Positions 35,190-45,570 of a stretch of 64,000 nucleotides of DNA are shown here, piece after piece. The stretch comes from Artocarpus heterophyllus. Taxonomy: Eukaryota; Streptophyta; Magnoliopsida; Rosales; Moraceae. The stretch spans positions 124,001 to 188,000 of the forward strand of contig CM046352.1 in the NCBI GenBank assembly GCA_025403435.1, in the 5' to 3' direction. The position numbers and the translations under genes were made by a program. Within the stretch, counting starts at the first letter, position 1. Each line of letters starts with the position of its first letter. The notes under the pieces are model-generated. The model saw nothing but the letters and a program-made list of their open reading frames with translations. It was not told where the DNA came from and made no database searches.

Positions 35190-35626
35190 TTCTACATTCT
35201 TCCTCGATAATGTTAATCGGGAGAAGGAAGCGGGTTTAACAAATGGGAATTATCGATCACAAGAAAAAATTTAGCTAGTTACGATAATATTAGATTGAGT
35301 TTAGTCTAATTATTTAAGCTGCTTCTAAATGCCTAAAGCAGTTTATTCTATTGAGACAACAAGGAAAAGAATACACACACACACATATGCAATTCCCCTT
35401 GCATGGCTTTTCTCTTTCTTAAAAAAACGCAATTCACGAATAATTCCTACGTTTAGTTTTTTTTTTAGACAAGGAACAAGAAGAAGACGAGTACAGATAT
35501 ATATGTGTGTCTAAATATATCTTGATCTTTTGTTTGTTGATTCCTAGCTTAGGCTAGTTTTAGACAAACAATAAAAAAAATAAAAGAACAAGAAGAAGAA
35601 GAAGAAGCAAGTAAAGGAAAAAAAAA

Positions 35627-35658
<32 letters not shown>

Positions 35659-35850
35659 GTATGTATATCCTACTCATTTTTGTTTGTTGATTTCTAGCTT
35701 TACCTTGTAAATAAGAAACATGAAGAGAGACGAAAACGAAACATTTCCAGACAGCCAAAGATTCAGCACTGAAAGCTAATGGCAAAGAGAAGAAATAATA
35801 TATAATTTTAGTAAAGAGGAGAACTAATATATAGATTTATATATACTGTT
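35190..35850 (+). repeat. Dispersed ~400-bp unit, copy D
   Basis: Same marker order as the other copies, enlarged by a TA run (35629-35646) followed by a GTAT run (about 35646-35667) and a GAA run (35590-35608). Ends near CAGACAGCCAAAGATTCAGC. Confidence 0.75.
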
Positions 35851-36059
35851 CATTGTTTGTTCTAATTAGAACTCTAGGTTTTGATGAATCTAGTACTCTC
35901 ACTAAGTTCATCTCCCTATGTTGTTTTAAATTAGTGCCCTTTGGATTTTAATGCAAAAGTATAAAGCAAAAATATGCTACAGTGTAAAAATTTTATATGC
36001 TACAAAGTTTTAGTTTTAACTCATACTTCCAACTGTACACGGTCCCAACGCTCTCTGTA

Positions 36060-36540
36060 TCTTCTACATTACTTCCACAGAAAGTTAATCAAAAGAAAAA
36101 TTGGGTTTAAGTTTAACAAATAGCAATCACACAACAAAAGTTAACTAGTTACTTTAGATATGTTAGTTTAAACCAATTAATTTTGGTTGAACGATCAAAT
36201 TGCTTCTAACTACCTAAAGTAATTTACTCTGCTGCAATAACAAGTAAAGAATAATTTTTCTTTGCATTATGCTTTTCTTCTTCTTTTCTCTTTTTTAATA
36301 AATAAACGCAAATTCACGAGCAATTCCGATAGCTTTAGCTTTTTTAGATAAATAAAAAAGAAAAGATGAAGAAGAAGAAGAAGAAGAAGAAACAAGTAAA
36401 GAATATCCTTCTCTTGTTTGTTTGTTGAGTCCTATATATTTTTAGACAAGGAAAAAAATTATTAAAAGAACAATAACTAGTAAAGAATATATATATATAT
36501 CCTGCTCTTTTTCATTTGTTGATTCCTAGCTTCCTAAGAT
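36060..36540 (+). repeat. Dispersed ~400-bp unit, copy E
   Basis: Contains GTTTAACAAATAGCAATCAC, TTGCTTCTAACTACCTAAAG, a GAA run (36368-36391) and TTCATTTGTTGATTCCTAGC. The closing CAGACAGCC part is missing, replaced by unrelated sequence from about 36535. Confidence 0.7.
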
Positions 36541-37281
36541 ACAAGTAATCTGAGGAATCCCTTGAGCCCACTGATCTGATTGGTATAATCACTAGGGATT
36601 TCCTTATTTAGGAATGGTTAAGAAAATTATCCCATATTTCCCTGACATTGATCAATTAGAGAGGCTTGACCTCGTGCATGCGCGATACGTTTGACATTGA
36701 TTTTGGTCCATAATATCGTCATCAAAATCAACCAACGAGACAATATGCTAGGGTTGATTAACTTGATGCTCTCTTTCATCACTGGATCTCCATACTGGTG
36801 TCCAAGTCCTTTTGTGGCATTGTCTCTAGGGGATGAACAACCTGTCCTCTTGCCTCAATCCTTGTGGGAAAAGTTCCCAAAGCTTGCAGATAGTTACTAC
36901 CTCTCGTTCTTCTCTTTTTGTAATTACATGATTTTCTTTTTAGCTTTTTTGTAACTAGTTGTAGATACAAGCATGTTGTGGACAACTTACTTTTAAATTA
37001 TTCTATATTAATATAAACAATTCTTACATAATATAATTTTAATTTTCAAACAAAAGCTCATAGTTCTAACCGTTTTTTAAAAAACGACCTAATAATCTTT
37101 CGCCTCGCATACTATATTTTTTTATAACTAACGATTTTAGCTAGATATTTAATGAACTGGTCTTTCTTCGCATTCAGGCTTCTTCTTCTTTCTTTTTTTT
37201 ATAATTCAAACCTTCGCTTTTCATAAAAGTTGTGTAGTACAATGTTATGATTAATGTCATATGATTGAAGAGATTTGAGGT
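36541..37281. other. Intergenic, no gene recognised
   Basis: No domain recognised in either direction. The open frames at 36691-36954 and its complement are unconvincing. Confidence 0.5.
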
Positions 37282-37615
37282 GGCATGGGAATCGGCTATT
37301 GAGTGGCAAAGTCCAAAAGGAAAGAGTCAAAAGGCTAGTCTATAAAAGGGTTAGGTCGGTGAATAGTGGAAAAAAGACTTTTTTGAAAGAGAAAGAGAAT
37401 GGGAGAGAAAGTCCAAAATTCGAAAATGGAAAGTAGCATTTGGAAGGGAGTTCTTGTGTGGAATCGATTGTTAGGTAATGCTTGTGTTCTCTTCTCTTTA
37501 CAAGATCCTGTTGGGGTTCTCTTACAGCGTTTTGCTTTTAGACGATTTTTGGAGGATTTCCATTATTATGCCTTTGCTTTAAACATGGAACTTGCCCTTT
37601 TGTCTTTTAGGCTTT
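37282..37615 (+). repeat. Direct repeat, left copy
   Basis: Matches 40137-40465. Shared blocks include GAATCGGCTA, GTAGCATTTGGAAGGGAGTT, AATGCTTGTGTTCTCTTCTC-like and TTTAAACATGGAA. The repeats flank the small minus-strand gene at 39598-39978. A further related pair lies outside (about 38880-39180 against 40560-40730). Confidence 0.8.
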
Positions 37616-39597
37616 TTTTTTTTTAAAAAAAAAAAGGGACCTCCAAGGTTTATCAAGTGTAAGAATGCTGAATGCAAGAAGAGACTATAAATTGATAACA
37701 TTTTTAAAACGTTGCACATGCAATTGTGAACGTACAGTAAAGTGTATGCAAATGGATACATGCATGTTTATGCAGTGACAAAGCCAGAAAATTAGTTGAG
37801 AAGAGCTTAATTAGAGTTGAAATTTTGTAAAGTAAGATATATGAAGTAATATAATACAATTAGAAGTTAAAAAAAATCAAGCGTAAAACACGTATAAAAT
37901 TTAAAATTAGAAAATTTTAAGCAGAAAAGTAATAAATTTTAGATCAAATAACGAGTGTAACGGAAGAGTTTAAAGTACAAAGGTTGGCATTTGAAATTAA
38001 AAGAAGAAAAATCAGGAAACAATAAAAATTAAACAAAAGTGAGTAAAACAATAATTTTGAAAACTAAATGGGCCAACAACTTCCCAGGGGCTTGAGTCAC
38101 CCCCAAATTGGCTTCTTCATTGTATACAGAGAATTTTCATAAATTTTATTTTTTAAGATTTATTTTTTTTAAATGCAACATATTTTTATTTATGATCTAA
38201 TTTAACACGTAATATAAATAATAGTATAGTTTAATTTTTTTAAAATGCAACATAAATAAACACAATTTTTAAAAATGTGGCATAACATATAATTTCCTTA
38301 TATATACACGTGTGCATTAGAACCAAAGAGATAAATGGCCCATTTTTTATTAAATTAAAATCTTTAATATAGGTCTCAAAATAATTATTAAAACAATTCT
38401 TATGTAATTATATAGTATAACATACTATATCATTAATATAAATACTATCTAAACAAAAAAAAAATTAAGATATATTGGATATTATTTTAAATAGCAATTG
38501 CATAACAATAATTTGGTCATCTATTCCTTATTTATTTCTTCAGGTATAAACTGTAGAAGTGTATATGTATATGTTCCATTTTCCTTGCCTTAATGAGTGG
38601 TGGGTGGAATTGTGCTACCTGTCTTTTAAAATTAAAATCGAAAAATATATTTTGGAAGCATATGCTTGTAATACTTTGAAAAAAAAATACATGTAATGTT
38701 AGTCTTCCGAGCAATTCCTTTTAATCCTTTGTTACAATCTAGCTACTAATAAATAGTAAATTTCAATCTAAAAAATACATTACATATTAGGCTATGGCCT
38801 ACAATTTTATAAATAGTGCAATTTCAACTTCACGAGAATAAAAAGTTTTTCTAGTCTCCTCTATAGCTAAAGTGCTACAAGACAGCATTATATAAAAGGG
38901 TACGTGTCAGGGGCTCAAAGGGAACCTTCTAGAGGAGTATTCCTTAATTAATATATATATATATTGTAGGCAACGATTTGCTAAATTAATAAAGTATCTC
39001 AGTTTCCTTAATTACTATTTGAAGTACAATAGTCATAAATTTTCATTTTTAAAGAAGTATTAGGAGAGTGACTGAACATATACAAAAGAGGACGTGGAAC
39101 AAAATAATCACAAAAGGACCTTTAAGGCATTAGCATGGACAGTTGAATAACAGATCCAATTATGAGTATTAGAACTACATTTCTTACATCCCTAGAATTC
39201 ACTGCGGTTTTAACTTCCAAGTTTTAATACACAAACAAACCCACCCTTCATGATCAACCAAATGTTAGTCAAGAACCAAGGTTCAATTGCTCTTCAAGTT
39301 CAAGGATTCTTTTTTTTACTCTTTTAATTTCTTTTCTTTTTAGTCCTTTTTCTTTGCCCCCCAAAACAGCCGATTTTTATGCCAATTCTTAATAAAACAT
39401 TACATTTTGTTTTCCTCTTAATTTTTTTATGCAGGAACAGACATTACTTGCATTATCCTTCTTCTAATATTACACAAAGGAAAGAGGGAAAAAGAAAATA
39501 AACCTTGTAATAAAACATACAAAAAAATACATAGGGAATAGAAAAAGAGTAACAAGGAAGTCCATAGAAGAATAGGGGACGAGCTAAGAGATTTTAT
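37616..39597. other. Intergenic, no gene seen
   Basis: AT-rich with poly-A/T (37616-37634) and a TA run (38950-38964). The segment at about 38880-39180 resembles 40560-40730. The last 100 bp are the 3' flank of the minus-strand gene. Confidence 0.55.
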
Positions 39598-39978
39598 TTA
39601 CAAATGAAGAGTGGTATCGATGTCTGAATTGTCAAAACTCTTTGAGGAGCTAGCCGAGGCTGTGCTGTTATTCGGCCATAGGTTTGTCGAGGGAGGGTGA
39701 GCTTGCTTTGCCCGCAAATCAAGTCCAAGAGAGAGTGATTGATCTTGAGAACTACTTGGCCTGTGACTGTGAGGAAGGACCGCATTGTTAGAGCGGAAAG
39801 GTAAATTTGATGGATCCAAATGGCCTGTTGGAGACACTCTTTCGCTCTCGGACAGCATCTTAAGGAGCTCTTTCTCTTCCCTTTTCTCCTTCACTTTCTG
39901 CAATTGTCTGAACCTTTCTTGCAAGAGAGCAATGGAGGAGCTAGGCTTGGTGGTGGCATCACCACTTTGCCTACCCAT
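39598..39978 (-). CDS. Small EAR-motif protein, 126 aa (plant-conserved type, function unknown)
   Basis: A single uninterrupted frame from ATG at 39978 to TAA at 39598, with AATAAA-type sequence right after the stop. Residues 15-42 (SSIALLQERFRQLQKVKEKR) form a charged helix, probably coiled coil. Residues 82-88 (LSLGLDL) fit the LxLxL EAR repression motif that recruits TOPLESS-type corepressors. The protein ends DTTLHL. The middle is Ser/Pro/Asn-rich and likely disordered. I recall similar short unnamed plant proteins with the same start and end blocks, which supports a real gene; that is memory, not a search. A nuclear adaptor or repressor role is inference. An upstream TATA-like TTTATAAAG lies near 40107-40115 on the minus strand. 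Confidence 0.75.
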   Translation of the reverse strand: MGRQSGDATTKPSSSIALLQERFRQLQKVKEKREEKELLKMLSESERVSPTGHLDPSNLPFRSNNAVLPHSHRPSSSQDQSLSLGLDLRAKQAHPPSTNLWPNNSTASASSSKSFDNSDIDTTLHL

Positions 39979-40136
39979 TGAAGCGCAAAAGCTTCAAAAG
40001 TTGATCTTTCGGTGGGTTTGGAAGGGCAAAAACAGAATCAATATGTGCATATAGGAAGTGGATGGTTCTGTGTCTGTGGATTAATTTCAGGCAGATTTGG
40101 GGCTTTATAAATCATTTCTGGGGTAATGTAAGATTA

Positions 40137-40465
40137 CATGAGAATCGGCTACTTGGTATCAAAGTCCAAAAGAAAGAGTATAAGGCTAGTCTAGAGAAGG
40201 TCGGGTTGGTGGATGTGTAGGGAAAAGGACTTCTTTGAAAGAGAAAGAGAGAGTACGAGAGAGAGAGTCCAAAATTGGGAAATGTAGAGTAGCATTTGGA
40301 AGGGAGTTCTTGTGGGGAATCAATGGTTAGGTTATGCTTGTGTTCTCTTGTCTTTTAAGATCCTGTTGGGTTAGCTTATAGCTTTTGTAGGATTTTAGGA
40401 AGATTTCCCTTATTATGCTTCCACTTTAAACATGGAATTTACCTTTCTGTTTTTTAAGCTTTTTA
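40137..40465 (+). repeat. Direct repeat, right copy
   Basis: Second copy of the 37282-37615 sequence in the same orientation. It lies upstream of the small minus-strand gene and may include part of its promoter region. Confidence 0.8.
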
Positions 40466-43400
40466 TCTCTGTTTGTAGGCCCTCTTTTGGAAGCTTGTTC
40501 TTATAATACTTGAAACAAAAGACCAGCATGCAATATTGCTGATTTTGAAGTATTCCCTACAGCCATAAAGTGCCACAACACTAGCGTAAACGGAGTGGGT
40601 TACCGGGCTCAAAGCCGCAGGGAACCTCCATGATTAAAGATGTGTAGAAAAGGGCACGCAATACAATGACTAAATTAGGAACTTAAGGCCAGAACATTGA
40701 CAGTTGATGAATAACGGATCCAAGAAACTGCTCTTAGCTGCACAACATCAAAGGACGGGATATAAAACCTAGCTTGAGTTGGAAGCAAAATATTAGGACA
40801 AAGAAAGTAGGGGGTCCATGTGAAAAGCAGCACCAAGTTGACACATTTAATCTGATCTTGATCTAGGTGTTTTAAGAAAATTAGGCCTCCTTTGGTGGGG
40901 ATCAAAAGTAGGAGAATATTTACTACAAATTACAAAATGGTAAGCCCATGTGATCTCTATTAACCCAGTAAGGGATAAATTGTATTAACACGTCCTATTT
41001 CTGTTTCTTACACCTAAAATGAAAACCATTTTGCCCGCACAAATGTTCTTAGATTTTTGTTTTCTCAGATAAAACAGAACAAAAAAATTTCAAATGATAT
41101 CAACCAACTCAAAGGCAATTTAAAATGTTACTAGCAAATTCCCAAAAGATAACTCTGCAGATTTGTCCTAACAAAACCGTCTTCAAAGTTCTCCACTACA
41201 ACTTTAGTCCAGTCATGTCGCTAACATCTCACCGGAAACAATGAGCAGCAAGTAATTATATTATCCTTCCTTTCTTTGACTTCAGAATTAGCAGGCACAC
41301 CATAATAGAACTGCAAAATTTAAGAATAAGTCACCAAACAAATGACGAAAAAGTGGTTGATGAAGTTGACGAGCATTAATTCAAGTTCAACTATACAGGG
41401 AAACTTAGTTGGCTACAAAGATTGAAGAAAGCAAACGTCGTCAAAATTTTATCTAAGCCAAGAAGTTATTACATAGCAACAACAATTCGTAAATTGGACT
41501 GATAGACAGAGAACTAACCTTTATTAAGGACTTAGTTGTTTTTGGAAAACATCCGATGACGAATGATATAGTCTCTGGATGAGGTGCAATCCAAAGCAAG
41601 ACGGAAATTCTTGATCAAAGGAGAGCTTAGGATCAAATGTTGATTGAAATTACGGAGTATGAAGTTCAAGGTTTTGATGGATTAATTTATTGTTATGATC
41701 GGCATTGTAATCTAAAACAAGGAACGCAAAGTTGACGAAATTTTCAAGTCAGTCAGTGACAGAGTTAAGGACTAAAATTAAAGAAGAAATATGTTTGGTG
41801 AGATTGATACCAGGAGAAAGGTAGAGATGGAAACAGAGGCTGTTGAACGCGTTTGCCAAGAGAAGAGCCCAATACGACGCTGTGGTTGCGAATCTGACTG
41901 TCATTCAAGTCGAGTAATGGTGTGAAGAGGACAGTCGTTTTGACAAGGTAGAGAAGCGGGCGGCTTCCCAACGGAAAAGAAACGACATGATGTCGTCGAT
42001 GAGATTTCCACCTCCAAATCCATGCTAATGCTTTCTCTTTTTCTTCTCCCAAAACCCAAGCAAAGCTATACACTTACTTTGGTCAAGTGAGTTGGTAAAG
42101 AATACTACTGTTTGTATTTCAATTATCCTTTATCTGTCTGTGTATGCATTATTATTATTCTTTTAAATAAAAGGTCATTCTTATTTTCGGAAAGGATTCT
42201 TTTCCCATTAAAAAATAAATCTTATTCTTATTCTTTAAGTTTTTGGTGAAAGAAAAATTACATAATTTCAAATCAAAGAAATTAAAAAAGGTAAGATTAT
42301 GGGGGAAACAAAAATACACGATGTCAAAATTAAGCTACCAAGTTTACTTGGCGGCTTGATACCCTTTTTTGTTAAGGAAACATCAAATTACTTTAAAGGA
42401 AGTAATGGCCAAACTTTCAATATATATAACTTCCAAAATCAATACTTCCAATATATATACTTCAAAAAAAAAAAAAAACTTTCAATGAATATCTGTTTGT
42501 AATTCCAATATTGCCTATGGCTTTCCCTTATATGATAATTTTATTTAATCAACTAATTTATCTGATAATATTTTCTTTTTTTCCTTCTTTAGGTTTTGCC
42601 GACATTGATTTTAGTTTGACACGTTAATTAATTATATTTTACAGATAATCTTAATTAATTAAAATCCTTCATTACAATATGGCTAAGTATTATATAAGTT
42701 AATACAAATGGTAATTTAATACGATTTATGTCATATTATAAAATACGATACATTTTTAGTATATTGTATTGTATTATTTTATACTGAGTCTATAATTTTT
42801 ATCGAAGTTGGACCCAACATAAGGTTGAAATTAGGCCAACATATAATTAGGTCGGAACCTATAATTTTTTTAAAATTTGAACGTAAATTTATATTTTCTA
42901 AAATTTTAGTTTAGCCCCTAATATAATTTTAATTGGCATAATATAAAGTCACTGATTGATCCTTTAAAAACATAATGTTATGAAAAAGGAACATAAGAGT
43001 CGAGTCCAACAGTGAATTGTTATGCTTATATCCTTTCATAAGTGCAGTAATAATTATTATACGAAAACAATATAGTATTGAAATCTACTTTAGTTATTTT
43101 TTCATACTGGTAATAGGATTTTTTTTTTTGGGTGTCATTTTAATTATCTGCCATTTGATATGTGTGATGTCGTTCTCATATTGTTATCATTTTTTTCTCT
43201 CTCTTTTTTTTGGGATGTACGTATTTTAATCAGAATCAATATCATCACTTGACAAGCATTCTAATTTGTCGTAGTTAGAGGAAAGGATTATCCATAAAAA
43301 AGATAATTGAAATTTCACCTTTTTCATCCTCAATAGGATCATTAAAATTGAGCATCACTTCGTCATCTAAGCAAAACCATAGGCTTTAAGAGTCAACACT

Positions 43401-43530
43401 ATAAGACGCATAGTCAATGCCAATCAATGGTAGACATTATACACACGATACGACTAGAACCTCTTACCTAATAAGAGCAAAGGCTCAAGAGACTCCTTTT
43501 ACCATCCCATCGGCCCATGCGGGTGTAAGT
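40466..43530. other. Intergenic, no gene confirmed
   Basis: Three kb without a recognisable domain. The minus-strand open frame at 42073-41765 is not supported by any motif I know. ACGACATGATGTCGT at 41982-41996 is an inverted repeat close to the palindromes in the Copia A leaders. The segment 42100-43250 is very AT-rich. Confidence 0.5.
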
Positions 43531-43728
43531 TCAATTCATTGGAGTCACAAGAGATCTTGACTTTCCTTATTATTAATCACCTCTTGTACACGACAATCTA
43601 TATTTTGAAAGAAGTTCAATTCATTGGAATCACATGAGATCTTGACATTCCTTATTATTAATCACCTCTTGTACACAGCAATCTATATTTCGAAACAAGT
43701 TCAATTCATTTGAATCACAAGAGATCTT
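43531..43728 (+). repeat. 85-bp tandem repeat, third copy interrupted by Copia A2
   Basis: Units start with TCAATTCATT at 43531, 43616 and 43701, exactly 85 bp apart. Each contains GAGATCTTGAC and, in the two full copies, CACCTCTTGTACAC. The third copy ends at 43728, where the A2 LTR begins. After the element, ATCTTGAC resumes at 50305, as expected for an insertion within the unit. Confidence 0.9.
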
Positions 43729-44129
43729 TGAACTTTTTTACCATTTAAAGAGAATTTCATCAATTTTCTAATTGATGAAATTGATGTGGTTAATATTAAG
43801 AGATTTATTTGAATTCATATCAGAATTTAAATCCATCAATAGCCCATGGTAATTGCCATTGACTGCAATAAACATCCTAGATTGTAAGATGTCTATATAA
43901 GAGAAAGAATGGCATTGGGTCCCTATCCTTAACAATTTCTACAGAACATACACCATCTTTATTGTATTGTTTAAGGTATAGAAGAACCCAAATCGCAGCA
44001 GAAACTCACCCATAGCAGAACAAACAAGAGCATCAATGGTTGGAGTTCAATTTGGTTAATTCCGTTGTGTTATGTGCAACCATGTTTATGCATAATATTT
44101 TGATTTTGTTTATGTTTAAATATCTTACA
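43729..44129 (+). repeat. 5' LTR of Copia A2
   Basis: Starts TGAAC, ends CTTACA. A TATA box CTATATAAG is at about 43893-43901. It pairs with 49902-50304. Little similarity to the A1 LTR is visible, although the internal regions are clearly related. Confidence 0.93.
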
Positions 44130-44131
44130 TT

Positions 44132-44143
44132 TGGCATCAGAGC
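44132..44143 (+). other. Primer binding site of Copia A2
   Basis: TGGCATCAGAGC, identical to the site in A1, two bases inside the LTR. It differs by one base from the usual initiator tRNA-Met complement. Confidence 0.85.
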
Positions 44144-44425
44144 TGAAATATACCTCTATCTTGCATTTTGGAAATTTGAAAAAACACAACATATAAAAGT
44201 CACAACCGACTTTTTTTTTTTTTTAGTTTTTGGGTTTTTAAATATAGAGTTTTTTGATTGAAAATGAGGTTAGAAATCATTAAGACATTGGATTTTTAAG
44301 TTTTTTGTAATTTTAAATGTTGAAAACGGTGTCCGAAATGTTGAAAACCCGTTGGGTTTGCAACTAGATCGAAAACGGGTCAACCAAATCAAGAAGACCC
44401 GATTTTTAGAAAGAAGACGACACCA

Positions 44426-44600
44426 AAAAATGACATGTTGTTTGGCCTTATGCTTGGCCAAACTAGATGTTGTTTCAGCCTAGCAAGGGGTGTTTTCAAC
44501 ATAGAGAAACGACATGTCGTTTTTGTATAAGCCCAGAACGACATGTCATTTGGACCATAAGGAAAGGGCGTTTCAGCGGGCTAAAACGATACGTCATTTT
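44426..44600. repeat. Degenerate ACGAC-NN-GTCGT boxes in the A2 leader
   Basis: Boxes at 44426-44443, 44507-44522 (perfect AAACGACATGTCGTTT), 44537-44550 and 44583-44600 correspond in position to the five boxes of A1. Three of the four have decayed by transitions. Confidence 0.75.
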
Positions 44601-45570
44601 GAATGGCAAAAAATTAAAAAAAAAAACTCCAAAATTAAAAAAAATAATTGCGTATTTTGTTTTGGAATTCTTATTTCAATTATTTGGGAAAATTTTTCAT
44701 AAAATTTACATATTGAAATATTTTATGAAATATTTTGATAATATTGAAATATTTGTGAAATTATCATAATATCCACAATTTTGATATTTTTATAAAATTT
44801 TTCATATTGGGAAATAAATAATTTTGAATATTCATAATTTTTGGTATTTGTTGTGAATATTATACAGTTTTGGTGTGGATATAATTTTTATATATTTATG
44901 TGCATATAATGTTCATTATGTATAATTTGTGATTTAAATTTGCATGCAATATTAAGTTAAATAATTTAATATATTTAAATTTGTATAATAATGTGCTAAA
45001 TTAAGTTTTTTGAATATATAATTTTAATCTATACATAATGAATATTAGTACATATATTATTGGTTTTTTGTTCATATTTGTTAATATTGCTTTAAGTAAA
45101 TGCAATTTATTTATAAACAAAATTTAAGAATAAATATCTAGTGATGTATATAATTTTAAATAATTAGAGAGTAGCCATAGCATCTTTAATTATATAAAAT
45201 TATATTAAGTGTTTGAATCACATATGATAAAAGGACATTAAATTGTGATTAATCATATATAATATAATAAATTTTATCTCATATGAATTTTTATTATATT
45301 TAATATGATTAGTTAGGATAATATATCAAATTATGTTTTCTTCATTTACCCACAGAAGTTAAGATAAAGGAATATAATTTGATAGTATCGTCATGAAGAT
45401 ATATGTATCTATTTGAATGAAAAAAATTTAGCCAATGGGCAATTTTTTAATGTTATTTGATACATAATTTTTTATTGCATGTATTTACATTGGTAAAACA
45501 TGACATATAGCATTATACCCATAATTTAGTAACACAAGCATGTATGTTTAATCATGCAACAATACAAACT

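Noticed and set aside
35936..36053. Possible third copy of the MITE-like family
   Set aside because: The core motif is recognisable but the end repeats are too weak to define an element.
36691..36985. Open frames on both strands near 36.8 kb
   Set aside because: Mutual shadows with no motif on either strand.
37399..37626. 75-aa open frame inside the left direct repeat
   Set aside because: The right copy of the repeat does not keep the frame, so coding function is unlikely.
41765..42073. 102-aa minus-strand open frame
   Set aside because: No recognisable domain, low-quality composition, and no splice or start context that sets it apart from chance.
43531..43728. Evenly spaced repeats that could suggest a CRISPR array
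   Set aside because: The 85-bp units are head-to-tail tandem repeats with no unique spacers, in a plant genome.
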